Source: Chloroflexus aggregans DSM 9485
Lineage (GTDB): Bacteria > Chloroflexota > Chloroflexia > Chloroflexales > Chloroflexaceae
Length of the DNA stretch: 64,000 bases
Direction: 5' to 3'
Assembly (NCBI RefSeq): GCF_000021945.1
Contig: NC_011831.1
Span: 3,175,353 to 3,239,352 of the forward strand
This document shows, piece by piece, positions 17,556-26,662 of the stretch. Numbering within the stretch: the stretch's first letter is position 1; every line of letters begins with the position of its first letter. A model generated the notes under the pieces. That model saw nothing but the letters and a program-made list of their open reading frames with translations. It was not told the origin of the DNA and made no database searches. A program made the translations under genes and the position numbers.

Positions 17556-18443
17556 ATGATACCAGAACCCGTTATCCAACCGGCTTTGGTCAGCTATGAT
17601 CGGGAACGGATCATCGAGCTGATCCGCACCCAGTCGCCGGAAGAAATCCGACAACGCCTACGCGCCGGTGATTTTGATCAGGTGCTTGAACCCGAAGGTC
17701 GCACTCTCCTCGATGAGCTGCTCTCGGCGTGGATCCAGCGTGCGCTTGGGCCTCTCTCCCTGCGTGATGCGATGCTCGTCGATCCGTACCGTGGTCGGCA
17801 AGTGTATGGCTTGCTCTGCGCAATCCATGTGCGTCGCCGGTTCGAGATACCGTCAACGCTGGCCGTGCATTTACCCGCCGCTCCGACCGACCTTGCTGAG
17901 CTTCCGTCACCACTGACCGACCAGCCGGAGCTGATGGCGCTGGTTGCACAGGCCGAACAAGAAGGTTTGGTGCTGGCGTGGCAAGCGCAACGCTACGATT
18001 TTGCCCCGCCCGGTAACTTGCTTGAGTTGATCCCACCAATGCCACCACCCTACCGCGATGAGTTGCGCTTCGAGCAACCAACCGGTCTGCGCCGTTGGAT
18101 TGCGATTGCGCTAGTTGTGTCGGGAGTGGCGCTGTTGATCATCCCTATCCTCTTTGGGCATATTCCCGAACACCCGGCAGGCTGGCCGTTAGCGTTGCTC
18201 ACGCTTGGCCTGATGATCGGTATTAAGTCCGGACCGTTGGGGTACGTAGGAGCCGCTTGCTTTTGGGTGGTCGCCAACATGCCCGTTTTCCGCCACGGCT
18301 CGTTTCCGATCAGCTTCTGGCCCGATATTCCGCTGGTCATCGTTGGTCTGATCCTATTGGGATGCGACCGTCGGGTACGGGCGATGTGGCGGTTCGTGCG
18401 CTCCCAATTTAGGCGTCGGTACGATATAGCCGGAACAGATTGA
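17556..18443 (+). CDS. Hypothetical membrane protein with a soluble N-terminal half
   Basis: 295 residues, 18 bases after the HAD gene. Residues 1-170 are soluble and rich in charged and helix-forming residues (RERIIELIRTQSPEEIRQRL, LLDELLSAWIQRALGPLSLR). Residues about 177-280 contain three to four hydrophobic helices (WIAIALVVSGVALLIIPILF, WPLALLTLGLMIGI, IPLVIVGLILLGC), followed by a basic tail. I recognise no family. Its 3' end overlaps the convergent metallophosphoesterase gene by 35 bases, leaving no room for a separate terminator. Confidence 0.7.
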   Translation: MIPEPVIQPALVSYDRERIIELIRTQSPEEIRQRLRAGDFDQVLEPEGRTLLDELLSAWIQRALGPLSLRDAMLVDPYRGRQVYGLLCAIHVRRRFEIPSTLAVHLPAAPTDLAELPSPLTDQPELMALVAQAEQEGLVLAWQAQRYDFAPPGNLLELIPPMPPPYRDELRFEQPTGLRRWIAIALVVSGVALLIIPILFGHIPEHPAGWPLALLTLGLMIGIKSGPLGYVGAACFWVVANMPVFRHGSFPISFWPDIPLVIVGLILLGCDRRVRAMWRFVRSQFRRRYDIAGTD

Positions 18444-19341
18444 CTTCCGGTGGGCAGCCGAATCGTAACGGTATACCGCCAATGCCCCGACTCACGAAGA
18501 GCTGCATCGCGCCGACCTGAAAATGACCCATATCGTAGCGCCAACCGTGGCGTGGTAAGCAGAGTGGGCCGAGACCGGGCGCGCGCACGTGGCCGCCGTG
18601 AGTGTGTCCGGATAGTTGTAAATGAAAACCGTAGGCCGCTGCTTCGTCGGCGATGTCGGGACAGTGCGCAAGCAAGAGGCGAAAATCGTGCTTGGGTGCT
18701 CCACCAAGCGCGAGCGCGAGATCGGGCCGGCCATCCCAGTGATCATCAACTCCGACGAGCAAGAGCCGCGCCCCGTTGCGTTCGATCACCCGATGACGGT
18801 TGATGAGCAACTGAATGCGATGTTCGCGTAAAATATCGGCAATGTGCGGCATTCCTTCCCAATAGTCGTGATTGCCGGGTACCGCATAGATGCCGAGTGG
18901 CGCGTGTAAGCGGCTTACGACATCCGGCAGTCGCGCAATCGCACTTCGTGTCTGCACGAGATCACCGGTTAGCACGATCAGATCGGGTTGCGCGGCCAAA
19001 AGTAGGTCGATGGCCCGCTGCGCATTGGTAAAGCTGTAGCGGTGACCGAGGTGCAGATCGCTGAGTTGACCAATGCGCAATCCTTCCAAACCGGCCGGCA
19101 GATCGCGAAAATGTAGGTCGTGGAGGTGAAGTTGTATCCGGCGTGGCTCGACTGCGAGGGCATAACCGGCCCCCACTGCGCCTACCCCGGCCAGGGTGGC
19201 TGCAATCAGTGGTCCACCGTAAAGACCGGCTGCGCCGGCCAGGATACCACTGACCAGCCCGGCCCCGATCCACCGCGGTGAATAGCGTAGTCGTGGTTGT
19301 GGTTTGGTCGTCGTTTGCCGTGAGGAGATAATCGAAGCCAT
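18409..19341 (-). CDS. Membrane-anchored metallophosphoesterase (YkuE/YaeI-like)
   Basis: 310 residues. A hydrophobic N-terminal segment (LVSGILAGAAGLYGGPLIAATLAG) anchors a calcineurin-like phosphoesterase. Metal-binding motifs appear in order: IGQLSDLHLGHR (D-x-H), LIVLTGDLVQTRS (GD), YAVPGNHDYWEG (GNHD), LLAHCPDIA, and LQLSGHTHGGHVRAPG (GHTHGG). This is the YkuE/YaeI group, reported to act on lipid-linked phosphodiesters such as UDP-diacylglucosamine or related envelope substrates. The in vivo substrate here is unknown. It is convergent with, and overlaps, the upstream membrane protein gene. Confidence 0.88.
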   Translation of the reverse strand: MASIISSRQTTTKPQPRLRYSPRWIGAGLVSGILAGAAGLYGGPLIAATLAGVGAVGAGYALAVEPRRIQLHLHDLHFRDLPAGLEGLRIGQLSDLHLGHRYSFTNAQRAIDLLLAAQPDLIVLTGDLVQTRSAIARLPDVVSRLHAPLGIYAVPGNHDYWEGMPHIADILREHRIQLLINRHRVIERNGARLLLVGVDDHWDGRPDLALALGGAPKHDFRLLLAHCPDIADEAAAYGFHLQLSGHTHGGHVRAPGLGPLCLPRHGWRYDMGHFQVGAMQLFVSRGIGGIPLRFGCPPEVNLFRLYRTDA

Positions 19342-19557
19342 ATCGGTTTTGCCCTATCGCGTTATCCATAATGTGACGCAGGATAGGACGGTGTTGTCAC
19401 CGATTTCCTATCCGGCGTCTCTATGCCCCCTCACCACCCAGAGTATACTATGAAGTTGAAAAAATCCTGAACAAGCACACCTGTTTCTCAGAAAAGGCGG
19501 CAATTTTGGCGTGTGCGTGAGAAGGCATTATCTGAACGCACACACACCAAAATCCGC

Positions 19558-19563
19558 TATACT
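19558..19563 (+). promoter_or_regulatory. -10 box immediately upstream of uvrC
   Basis: TATACT lies 7 bases before the uvrC ATG at 19571. If used, transcription begins at about the start codon, giving a leaderless message; no Shine-Dalgarno is visible in the intervening ACGCGCT. The -35 region is not recognisable. Confidence 0.45.
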
Positions 19564-19570
19564 ACGCGCT

Positions 19571-21532
19571 ATGGATCTCTCACATACCGCAGTTCGTGAT
19601 CACGCCGCATTTCTTGAGCGGCTCCGCTTAGTTCCCGATCAGCCGGGTGTCTATCTCTGGAAAGACGCCACCGGTCGCTTGCTCTATGTCGGCAAAAGCA
19701 AGCGTCTGCGCGACCGGATGCGTTCCTATTTTGGCTCGCCGCGTAGCCTTAGTGGGAAGACACGCCGTTTGGTCAGCCACATCGCCGATTTTGAGATTAT
19801 CGTTACCCAAAGCGAGTTAGAGGCGCTGCTGTTAGAGATGAACTTGATTAAACAGCATCGCCCGCCGTATAACATTTTGCTCAAAGACGATAAGACGTAT
19901 CCCTACATCAAAGTCACCGTCAACGAAGAGTGGCCGCGCGTCTTCGCCACCCGACAGGTGCTCAACGATGGAGCACGCTATTTTGGCCCCTATGCCAGCG
20001 CCGGTTCGGTCTACCATGCTCTCGATATTCTCAATCGTCTGTTCGCCTTTCGCCCACCCTACGAGTGCAAAGACGATAAGTTCAATCGTCATCGTAAACA
20101 AGGTAAGCCCTGTCTCTACTACCAAATGCGCCGTTGTCTAGGGCCGTGTGTGCCGGGGTTGGTGACGAAAGAGACCTACCGACAGGCTATCGATTCGGTC
20201 TGCCGTTTTCTCGAGGGCAAGAGTGACCAAATCGTGCGCGAGTTGCGCGCCCAGATGGAAGAAGCCGCCGAACGGCTTGAGTTTGAACGTGCCGCCTATC
20301 TGCGTGACCGTATTCAAGCCATCGAGAAGATATCCGAGCGCCAACAGGTCTTGCGTACCGTTGATACCGACCAAGATGTGATTGCGTTTGCCCGTGAAGA
20401 TGGTAGCGCGGTGGTGCAAGTACTGTTTATTCGCGGTGGTAAGCTGATCAACGCCGAACCGTTTACGTTGCAAGGTACTGAAGACGAGAGCGACGAGGCG
20501 TTGCTTACTTCGTTCCTCACCCAGTTCTATCAGCATGCACCGAGCATCCCACCGAGCTTGTTGCTGGCCGAACATGTTGAAGAACCACTGATTATTGCGT
20601 CATGGTTGCAGCAGAAGAGTGGGCACCGCGTTGAAATTACGGTGCCCCGCCGTGGCGAGAAGAAGCAGTTGGTTGAGATGGCTGCCGCCAATGCCCGTCA
20701 GAAGTTGCGCGAAATCCGCGAGCAGTGGCTCCATTCCGAGCAACGGGCGGTCGCCGCATTGAGCGAATTGCGCGATCTGCTCGAGTTACCCGCGTTGCCC
20801 CGCCGGATCGAGTGCTACGATGTCTCAAATACGCAGGGCCAGCAGTCGGTGGCGAGCATGGTGGTGTTCGAGCACGGCGAGCCGCGCCCCGCACACTACC
20901 GCCGTTTCAAGATCAAGACGGTCAGCGGTGCCAATGATGTCGCTTCGCTGCGCGAGGTGATCAGTCGTCGCTTCCGTCGCGCCGCCGAGGCGCTTGGTGA
21001 TACTCAGCAGGCTGCCGCTGCGGTTGAGGTTGAAGGCGAGAACGACTCTCCCGCCGAACCGACCGATACGGCGCGGCAGGCGCTCGAACGCTGGGCCGAT
21101 TTGCCCGATCTGCTGCTGGTCGATGGGGGAGTAGCACAAGTGGCGGCGGTTGAGGCCGCTTTACACGAGTTGGGTTTTACCCAGATACCGGTTGTTGGTG
21201 TGGCGAAAGGGCCGGATCGGAACCGTTTTGATCTCGTCCGCATCGGTCAAGATCCGTTGGTGCTGGCCCGTGATAGCAAGGCGTTGGCCCTTGTCCAGCG
21301 GATCGATGAAGAGGCCCACCGCTTCGCCATTACGTATCATCGGAAATTGCGCAACAAAGCGACCCTTCGCTCGCCGTTGGACGAGATTCCGGGGATCGGT
21401 CCCAAACGTAAACGTGCCTTGCTCAAGGCATTCGGTTCCATCGACGGTATCCGCCGGGCCAGTATCGACGAACTTGCCGCCGTGCCCGGTATGACCCGCA
21501 AAGCCGCCGAAGAGTTGAAGAGTTTGCTCTAG
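19571..21532 (+). CDS. uvrC: UvrABC excinuclease subunit C
   Basis: 653 residues. Makes both incisions around bulky DNA lesions in nucleotide excision repair after UvrAB loading. The N-terminal GIY-YIG nuclease (3' incision) begins GVYLWKDATGRLLYVGKSK. The UVR domain that contacts UvrB lies near residues 210-245 (AERLEFERAAYLRDRIQAIE). The RNase H-like UvrC domain for the 5' incision includes RIECYDVSNTQG and LLLVDGG. The C-terminal helix-hairpin-helix pair starts near residue 603 (LDEIPGIGPKRKRALLKAF). The start at 19571 fits the family better than the in-frame upstream codons. The acyl-CoA carboxylase gene follows after 15 bases. Confidence 0.97.
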   Translation: MDLSHTAVRDHAAFLERLRLVPDQPGVYLWKDATGRLLYVGKSKRLRDRMRSYFGSPRSLSGKTRRLVSHIADFEIIVTQSELEALLLEMNLIKQHRPPYNILLKDDKTYPYIKVTVNEEWPRVFATRQVLNDGARYFGPYASAGSVYHALDILNRLFAFRPPYECKDDKFNRHRKQGKPCLYYQMRRCLGPCVPGLVTKETYRQAIDSVCRFLEGKSDQIVRELRAQMEEAAERLEFERAAYLRDRIQAIEKISERQQVLRTVDTDQDVIAFAREDGSAVVQVLFIRGGKLINAEPFTLQGTEDESDEALLTSFLTQFYQHAPSIPPSLLLAEHVEEPLIIASWLQQKSGHRVEITVPRRGEKKQLVEMAAANARQKLREIREQWLHSEQRAVAALSELRDLLELPALPRRIECYDVSNTQGQQSVASMVVFEHGEPRPAHYRRFKIKTVSGANDVASLREVISRRFRRAAEALGDTQQAAAAVEVEGENDSPAEPTDTARQALERWADLPDLLLVDGGVAQVAAVEAALHELGFTQIPVVGVAKGPDRNRFDLVRIGQDPLVLARDSKALALVQRIDEEAHRFAITYHRKLRNKATLRSPLDEIPGIGPKRKRALLKAFGSIDGIRRASIDELAAVPGMTRKAAEELKSLL

Positions 21533-21547
21533 CCACCGGAGGCAGTC

Positions 21548-23155
21548 ATGTCGATTATTCATTCCCATATTCAAACCAACAGCGCCGATTTTCAAGCCAA
21601 TTTCGCCTATCATCAGGCGCTGGCCGCCGATCTGCGTGAACGGTTGGCTAAAATCCGGCAGGGTGGCGGCCCCGAACAACGTCGTCGCCACGAAGAACGG
21701 GGCAAGCTCTTTGTCCGTGACCGGATCGATACCTTGATCGATCCCGATAGCGCCTTTCTCGAAATCGGTGCGCTCGCTGCTTACAACGTCTACGATGAAG
21801 AGGTGCCCGCTGCCGGTATCGTCTGCGGTATTGGTCGTGTCACCGGTCGCCCGGTGATGATCATCGCGAACGATGCTACCGTGAAGGGTGGTACCTACTT
21901 CCCGCTCACCGTTAAGAAGCATCTCCGTGCCCAAGAGATTGCACGCGAGAATCGCTTGCCCTGTATCTATCTGGTTGATAGCGGTGGCGCGTATCTTCCC
22001 CTCCAGAGCGAAGTGTTCCCCGACCGAGACCATTTTGGCCGCATTTTCTACAATCAGGCGCAGATGTCGGCGGAAGGTATTCCGCAAATCGCATGTGTGA
22101 TGGGAAGTTGTACTGCCGGTGGAGCGTATGTGCCGGCCATGAGCGACGAAGTGGTGATTGTGAAGGGTAACGGCACGATCTTTCTCGGCGGGCCACCGTT
22201 GGTGAAGGCGGCTACCGGCGAAGAGGTCACCGCCGAAGAACTCGGTGGAGCCGATGTCCATACCCGCATCTCTGGCGTTGCCGACTATTTTGCCAACGAT
22301 GACCGCGAGGCGCTGGCGATTGTGCGCGATATTGTCGCTCATCTGGGGCCGCGCCAGCGCGCCCAGTGGGAGCTGCGCGATCCTGAACCGCCACGCTACG
22401 ACCCGCATGAAATCTATGGCATCCTGCCACGCGATTTTCGCCAGAGTTACGATGTTCGGGAAGTGATTGCCCGTATTGTCGACGGGAGCCGGTTGCACGA
22501 GTTTAAAGCCCGCTACGGTACGACCCTTGTTTGCGGCTTTGCCCATATCGAAGGTTTTCCGGTCGGTATCCTCGCTAACAATGGTATTCTCTTTAGCGAA
22601 AGTGCCCTCAAAGGCGCACATTTTATCGAGTTGTGTTGCGCCCGTAATATTCCTCTCGTTTTCTTGCAAAATATTACCGGCTTTATGGTCGGCAAACAGT
22701 ACGAAAACGGTGGCATTGCCAAAGATGGGGCCAAGCTGGTGACGGCGGTGAGTTGCGCGAATGTGCCGAAATTTACCGTCATTATCGGGGGAAGTTTTGG
22801 CGCCGGTAATTATGGTATGTGTGGACGAGCCTTCCAACCACGTCAGCTCTGGATGTGGCCGAATGCGCGGATTAGTGTGATGGGAGGAATGCAGGCTGCC
22901 AATGTGCTCCTCACCGTGCGCCGCGACAATCTGCGCGCCCGTGGCCAAGACATGACGCCCGAAGAACAAGAACGGTTTATGGCGCCGATCTTGGCAAAGT
23001 ATGAGCAAGAAGGTCATCCCTATTACGCAAGTGCTCGGCTGTGGGATGATGGTGTCATCGACCCGGTCGAAACGCGGCGGGTGTTGGCACTAGGGCTGGC
23101 TGCCGCCGCCGAGGCTCCTATCCAACCGACGCGGTTTGGCGTCTTCCGTATGTAG
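21548..23155 (+). CDS. Acyl-CoA carboxylase carboxyltransferase (beta) subunit, methylcrotonyl-CoA type
   Basis: 535 residues, the usual size for methylcrotonyl-CoA carboxylase beta. Transfers carboxyl from carboxybiotin to an acyl-CoA. Crotonase-fold signatures are clear: [25 protein letters not shown]-type strand [18 protein letters not shown], the oxyanion regions [11 protein letters not shown] and [16 protein letters not shown], and [20 protein letters not shown]. The FMVGKQYE and SGGAYLPLQ forms favour the methylcrotonyl/geranyl branch over propionyl-CoA carboxylase, but family position should be tested. No biotin-carrier or biotin-carboxylase gene is adjacent, so the alpha subunit must be elsewhere. 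GGAGG (21538-21542) precedes the ATG. Confidence 0.85.
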   Translation: MSIIHSHIQTNSADFQANFAYHQALAADLRERLAKIRQGGGPEQRRRHEERGKLFVRDRIDTLIDPDSAFLEIGALAAYNVYDEEVPAAGIVCGIGRVTGRPVMIIANDATVKGGTYFPLTVKKHLRAQEIARENRLPCIYLVDSGGAYLPLQSEVFPDRDHFGRIFYNQAQMSAEGIPQIACVMGSCTAGGAYVPAMSDEVVIVKGNGTIFLGGPPLVKAATGEEVTAEELGGADVHTRISGVADYFANDDREALAIVRDIVAHLGPRQRAQWELRDPEPPRYDPHEIYGILPRDFRQSYDVREVIARIVDGSRLHEFKARYGTTLVCGFAHIEGFPVGILANNGILFSESALKGAHFIELCCARNIPLVFLQNITGFMVGKQYENGGIAKDGAKLVTAVSCANVPKFTVIIGGSFGAGNYGMCGRAFQPRQLWMWPNARISVMGGMQAANVLLTVRRDNLRARGQDMTPEEQERFMAPILAKYEQEGHPYYASARLWDDGVIDPVETRRVLALGLAAAAEAPIQPTRFGVFRM

Positions 23156-23162
23156 GTGGCCG

Positions 23163-24332
23163 ATGACTTTTTTGCGTGCCGTTACCCTGCTTGCCCTGAT
23201 CTGGCTGGCTTTTGACCCTGGCCCGGCAGTGAGTTTCGCCGTCTACGTCTTGATCGGTGTGCAGGTCATCGGCTGGCTGTGGCCGCGTCTAGCCGGCCGG
23301 TACATCGTTTGGCAACGGCACGCGCCGCTCGTGCTCGCCCCTGATGAAGTTGGTGAAGTGACGATCACGATTTCGTATCAGGGGCGCCTGCCGTTACCCT
23401 ATCTCATCGTGACCGAAGATGTGCCGCCGTCGTTGAGTGCTGTCACCCGCAAACGTTGGGTGCTGAGCCTGCGCCCTGGTCAGCGGTACACGCTTCGCTA
23501 TCAGGTGCAGGGCCGTCAACGTGGTCTCTACTGGTTGGGACCGTTGCGGCTCGTGATCGGTACGGTGATCGACCGCAATGAGGTGTTGATCGGCGAACAC
23601 CAGCCGACGCCACTAACGATTGTTCCGCATGTTGTCCCGTTACCGCTGCTCGAATTACCCGCCGGTCTGCCTTATAGCCAAGAGCGGCGTCGCTTGAGTT
23701 TGTTCGATGATCCGGCTCAAACAATCGGTGTCCGTCACTATCGGCCCGGCGACTCGCCCCGCTTGATCGACTGGAAGACGAGTGCCCGACTGGGTGAGTT
23801 GCATGTGCGTGAGTTGGCGCCGGTGATCGCCCGGATGACCGTTATTGCCCTTGAATTTAGTGAAACAGCGTACCGGGGCCGTTTTGCCCGTGATGACCGT
23901 GAACGGGCTGTGATCGCGACGGCCTCGTTGGCGACGACTCTGATCAATCGTCAACAGGCGGTTGGGCTGTGTAGCAACGGTTATGATCCGCTGACCAAAG
24001 CACCGATAGTACCACTATTACCGCGTGCCGAACATGATCACTTGCGGACCCTGTTACTGCTCCTGGGCCGGATCGAGCCGGTGTCTACCGGTAGTGTGTT
24101 AACCGAACTGTCATCTGGTACACTCAACCTGAGCTGGGGGAGTACCCTGATCACCGTTACCGCTGCACTTGATGAAGCATGGTTGGCCGGCCTGACGATG
24201 CTTCGTCGGCGTGGGTTATATGTAGCGGTGATCCTCGCCGATCCGGGACCATCCGATGTGTTGCAAGCGCGACGGTATGGTATCGCTGCCTATCGTCTCG
24301 ACCGTGCCGGAGGCATTGTGGTGGATGCCTGA
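23163..24332 (+). CDS. DUF58 domain protein
   Basis: 389 residues, starting 7 bases after the carboxylase stop. Two N-terminal transmembrane helices (residues about 5-45) precede a beta-rich segment (LAPDEVGEVTITISYQGRLP), then the DUF58 core: FDDPAQTIGVRHYRPGDSPR, LIDWKTSARLGELHVREL, and a vWA-like fold. DUF58 proteins usually accompany a MoxR ATPase and a transglutaminase-like protein, often in envelope or secreted-protein assembly. Neither partner is present here, which is unusual. The function is unknown. Confidence 0.85.
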   Translation: MTFLRAVTLLALIWLAFDPGPAVSFAVYVLIGVQVIGWLWPRLAGRYIVWQRHAPLVLAPDEVGEVTITISYQGRLPLPYLIVTEDVPPSLSAVTRKRWVLSLRPGQRYTLRYQVQGRQRGLYWLGPLRLVIGTVIDRNEVLIGEHQPTPLTIVPHVVPLPLLELPAGLPYSQERRRLSLFDDPAQTIGVRHYRPGDSPRLIDWKTSARLGELHVRELAPVIARMTVIALEFSETAYRGRFARDDRERAVIATASLATTLINRQQAVGLCSNGYDPLTKAPIVPLLPRAEHDHLRTLLLLLGRIEPVSTGSVLTELSSGTLNLSWGSTLITVTAALDEAWLAGLTMLRRRGLYVAVILADPGPSDVLQARRYGIAAYRLDRAGGIVVDA

Positions 24333-24386
24333 AAAGCGACGATGACGTTCGTTTATCTCTGTGCATGCTTATTGGAGGAGGATGTT

Positions 24387-25304
24387 ATGCTTCGTGTTGC
24401 CGAAGAAGTGATGACTGCACTCGAAGAGGGTCGTGCAGTTGTAGCCCTTGAAAGCACGTTGATCAGCCACGGCTTGCCCTACCCACACAATCTGGCGGTT
24501 GCCGAAGGCTTAGAAGCCGAAGTGCGGGCCAACGGCGCGGTGCCGGCAACCATCGGTGTGATCGAGGGTGTGCCGGTGGTTGGGTTGAACGGTAATGAGT
24601 TAGAACGACTGGCGACCGGCGGTGAACATATCCGTAAACTTAGTCGGCGAGATGTTGGGTTGGCGATGGTTGATCGCGCCGATGGGGCAACGACTGTCGC
24701 TGCAACGATGGCCATCGCCGCGGCTGCCGGTATCGAGGTCTTCGCTACCGGTGGTATTGGTGGCGTTCATCGTGGTGCAAGCCGGAGCTGGGATGTAAGC
24801 GCCGACCTCACCGAATTGGGTCGTACACCGGTGCTCGTGGTGTGCGCCGGTGCAAAAGCTATTCTCGACTTGCCGGCAACGCTCGAATATCTCGAAACGC
24901 AAGGTGTGCCGGTCGTTGGCTATCAGACCAACGAGTTTCCTGCCTTTTATACGCCACATAGCGGTCTACTCGTTACCGCTGTCGCTACCGATGCACTGGC
25001 TGCTGCCCGTATGTGGCGTCTCCAACGCCGTTACCGCAGCTTTGCCGCTCCCGGTGGCATGCTGTTGTGCGTGCCGCCACCCGAATCGAGCGCCCTCGAA
25101 CGTGATGCGGTTGAAGCGGCGATTGTCCGTGCCTTAGCTCGCGCCGAAGCTGAAGGCGTGCGCGGTCCTGCGGTAACCCCCTTCTTACTCGCGGCAATGG
25201 CTGAGGAAACGAGCGGGGAAAGTATCGAAACGAATATCGCATTGCTGCGGAATAATACGCGCGTTGCCGCCGAAGTCGCCGTGCGTATCAGCGAGCTGGG
25301 ATGA
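24387..25304 (+). CDS. psuG: Pseudouridine-5'-phosphate glycosidase
   Basis: 305 residues. Cleaves pseudouridine 5'-phosphate to uracil and ribose 5-phosphate (reversible), part of modified-nucleoside salvage. Family motifs: VALESTLISHGLPYPHNL near the N-terminus, AVPATIGVIEGVPVVGLN, LSRRDVGLAMVDRADGATTV, the catalytic-region VFATGGIGGVHRGAS, VVCAGAKAILDLPATLEYLE, and the C-terminal EGVRGPAVTPFLLA. Start chosen at 24387 because of the strong GGAGGAGG at 24374-24381; frames open further up lack this. No psuK kinase gene is adjacent. Confidence 0.95.
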   Translation: MLRVAEEVMTALEEGRAVVALESTLISHGLPYPHNLAVAEGLEAEVRANGAVPATIGVIEGVPVVGLNGNELERLATGGEHIRKLSRRDVGLAMVDRADGATTVAATMAIAAAAGIEVFATGGIGGVHRGASRSWDVSADLTELGRTPVLVVCAGAKAILDLPATLEYLETQGVPVVGYQTNEFPAFYTPHSGLLVTAVATDALAAARMWRLQRRYRSFAAPGGMLLCVPPPESSALERDAVEAAIVRALARAEAEGVRGPAVTPFLLAAMAEETSGESIETNIALLRNNTRVAAEVAVRISELG

Positions 25305-25336
25305 AAATGTATGTGAACAAATTGTGTGCAAAGTAC

Positions 25337-25365
25337 TTGACAAATGGTGTTATCACTCGTATACT
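25337..25365 (+). promoter_or_regulatory. Sigma-70 promoter of the sigma factor gene
   Basis: TTGACA (25337-25342), 17-base spacer, TATACT (25360-25365). A near-consensus promoter, placing the start about 160 bases upstream of the ATG at 25534. The long leader contains TGCGGAGA-like stretches but no recognisable riboswitch. Confidence 0.75.
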
Positions 25366-25533
25366 AACATTCGCTGTTATCAGATAGAACAGCAACTACC
25401 GTCACATCCTCGACGGTTTTGACCTCACACGTTACCCCGTTTCGTTACGTGCTGGGCGCCTCTGATGGCATCTCCGCAAGCGCGGAGCTTATCGGTGTTT
25501 TGTCTCATTGTAGTAGAGCAGGAGTGCCCGCCA

Positions 25534-26571
25534 ATGCTCAAGCGTCGCCTATCCAACTGGAGCCAAGAAGATGTGTCGTTTCCTGCGCACGAGCGTGAAG
25601 ACCGTTTCGGGCACGAAGACGAGTTGTTTAATCCCGATCTCGGTGAGGTAGAACAGTTTGAGCCATCGCTCGATGCGGTGCAGCACTACCTCCAAGAGAT
25701 CGGTCGTGTTGCATTACTTACTGCCGTTGAAGAGGTGGAGTTGGCCGAGCGTATCGAGCGAGGCAATGCAGCCGAACAGCGGTTGGCCACCGCTACCGAC
25801 CTCACACCGCGCGAGCGCTGTGAGTTGTTGAAGGCGGTGCAGGAAGGCGAAGAGGCTCGCCGTCATCTGATTCAGGCCAACCTGCGGCTCGTGGTCAGCA
25901 TTGCTAAGAAGTATGTTGGCCGCGGCCTCTCACTGCTCGATCTGATCCAAGAGGGGAATATCGGCCTGATGCGGGCGGTTGAAAAGTTTGATCACCATAA
26001 AGGCAATCGCTTCAGCACCTACGCCACCTGGTGGATCCGACAAGCCGTCACGCGCGCCCTTGCCGAACAAGGCCGCACCATTCGGCTGCCGGTGCATATG
26101 AGCGAGTCGGTGGCGCAGGTAAAGCGGATCGCTGATCGGCTGGCCCAATCACTTGAACGCCAACCAACACCCGAAGAGATTGCGATGGCCCTCGGTCAAC
26201 CGGTTGAGCGGATCCAGCGCATTCTCGAAGCGGCTCGCTGCCCTGTCTCGCTTGAGACGCCGGTAGGTGATGAAGGAGAACATACGCTCGGCGACTTTAT
26301 TACCGACGAAGAGTTGCCGGCGCCCGGCGAGATCGCTGCCCAAAAGTTGCTCCATCGCGATCTCTGCGCTGCGCTCAATCAACTGAGCGACCGCGAGCGC
26401 CGGATTATCGATCTACGGTACGGTCTGCTCGATGGCCGTCGCCGTACTCTCGAAGAGGTTGGTCGTGTGCTCGGTATGACGCGGGAGCGTGCTCGCCAGA
26501 TTGAGGCCGAGGCTCTGCGCCGTCTGCGTAGTCCCGAAATCGGTCAACACCTGCGCGATTATTTGGATTGA
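25534..26571 (+). CDS. RNA polymerase sigma-70 family factor (group 1/2)
   Basis: 345 residues from the ATG at 25534, preceded by AGGAG at 25520-25524. Region 1.2 is [20 protein letters not shown]; region 2 has [38 protein letters not shown] and [17 protein letters not shown]; region 3 includes [16 protein letters not shown]; region 4 is [20 protein letters not shown] with the helix-turn-helix [20 protein letters not shown]. Region 1.1 is short and acidic and there is no long non-conserved insert, so it could be a group 2 paralogue or the principal factor. The consensus -35/-10 in front of it implies strong basal expression. Confidence 0.93.
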   Translation: MLKRRLSNWSQEDVSFPAHEREDRFGHEDELFNPDLGEVEQFEPSLDAVQHYLQEIGRVALLTAVEEVELAERIERGNAAEQRLATATDLTPRERCELLKAVQEGEEARRHLIQANLRLVVSIAKKYVGRGLSLLDLIQEGNIGLMRAVEKFDHHKGNRFSTYATWWIRQAVTRALAEQGRTIRLPVHMSESVAQVKRIADRLAQSLERQPTPEEIAMALGQPVERIQRILEAARCPVSLETPVGDEGEHTLGDFITDEELPAPGEIAAQKLLHRDLCAALNQLSDRERRIIDLRYGLLDGRRRTLEEVGRVLGMTRERARQIEAEALRRLRSPEIGQHLRDYLD

Positions 26572-26662
26572 GTACGTAGTACGGCTGATCGTTTCGGTGA
26601 ACAAGCGAGGGAGAAAGCAATCTCTCGCATGTTCACTGTTGTGTTTTCTGGCCGGTGAGCGT

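Noticed and set aside
21161..23017. 618-codon open frame on the minus strand
   Set aside because: It lies opposite uvrC and the acyl-CoA carboxylase gene, both of which have clear family motifs. The antisense frame is a by-product of codon bias.
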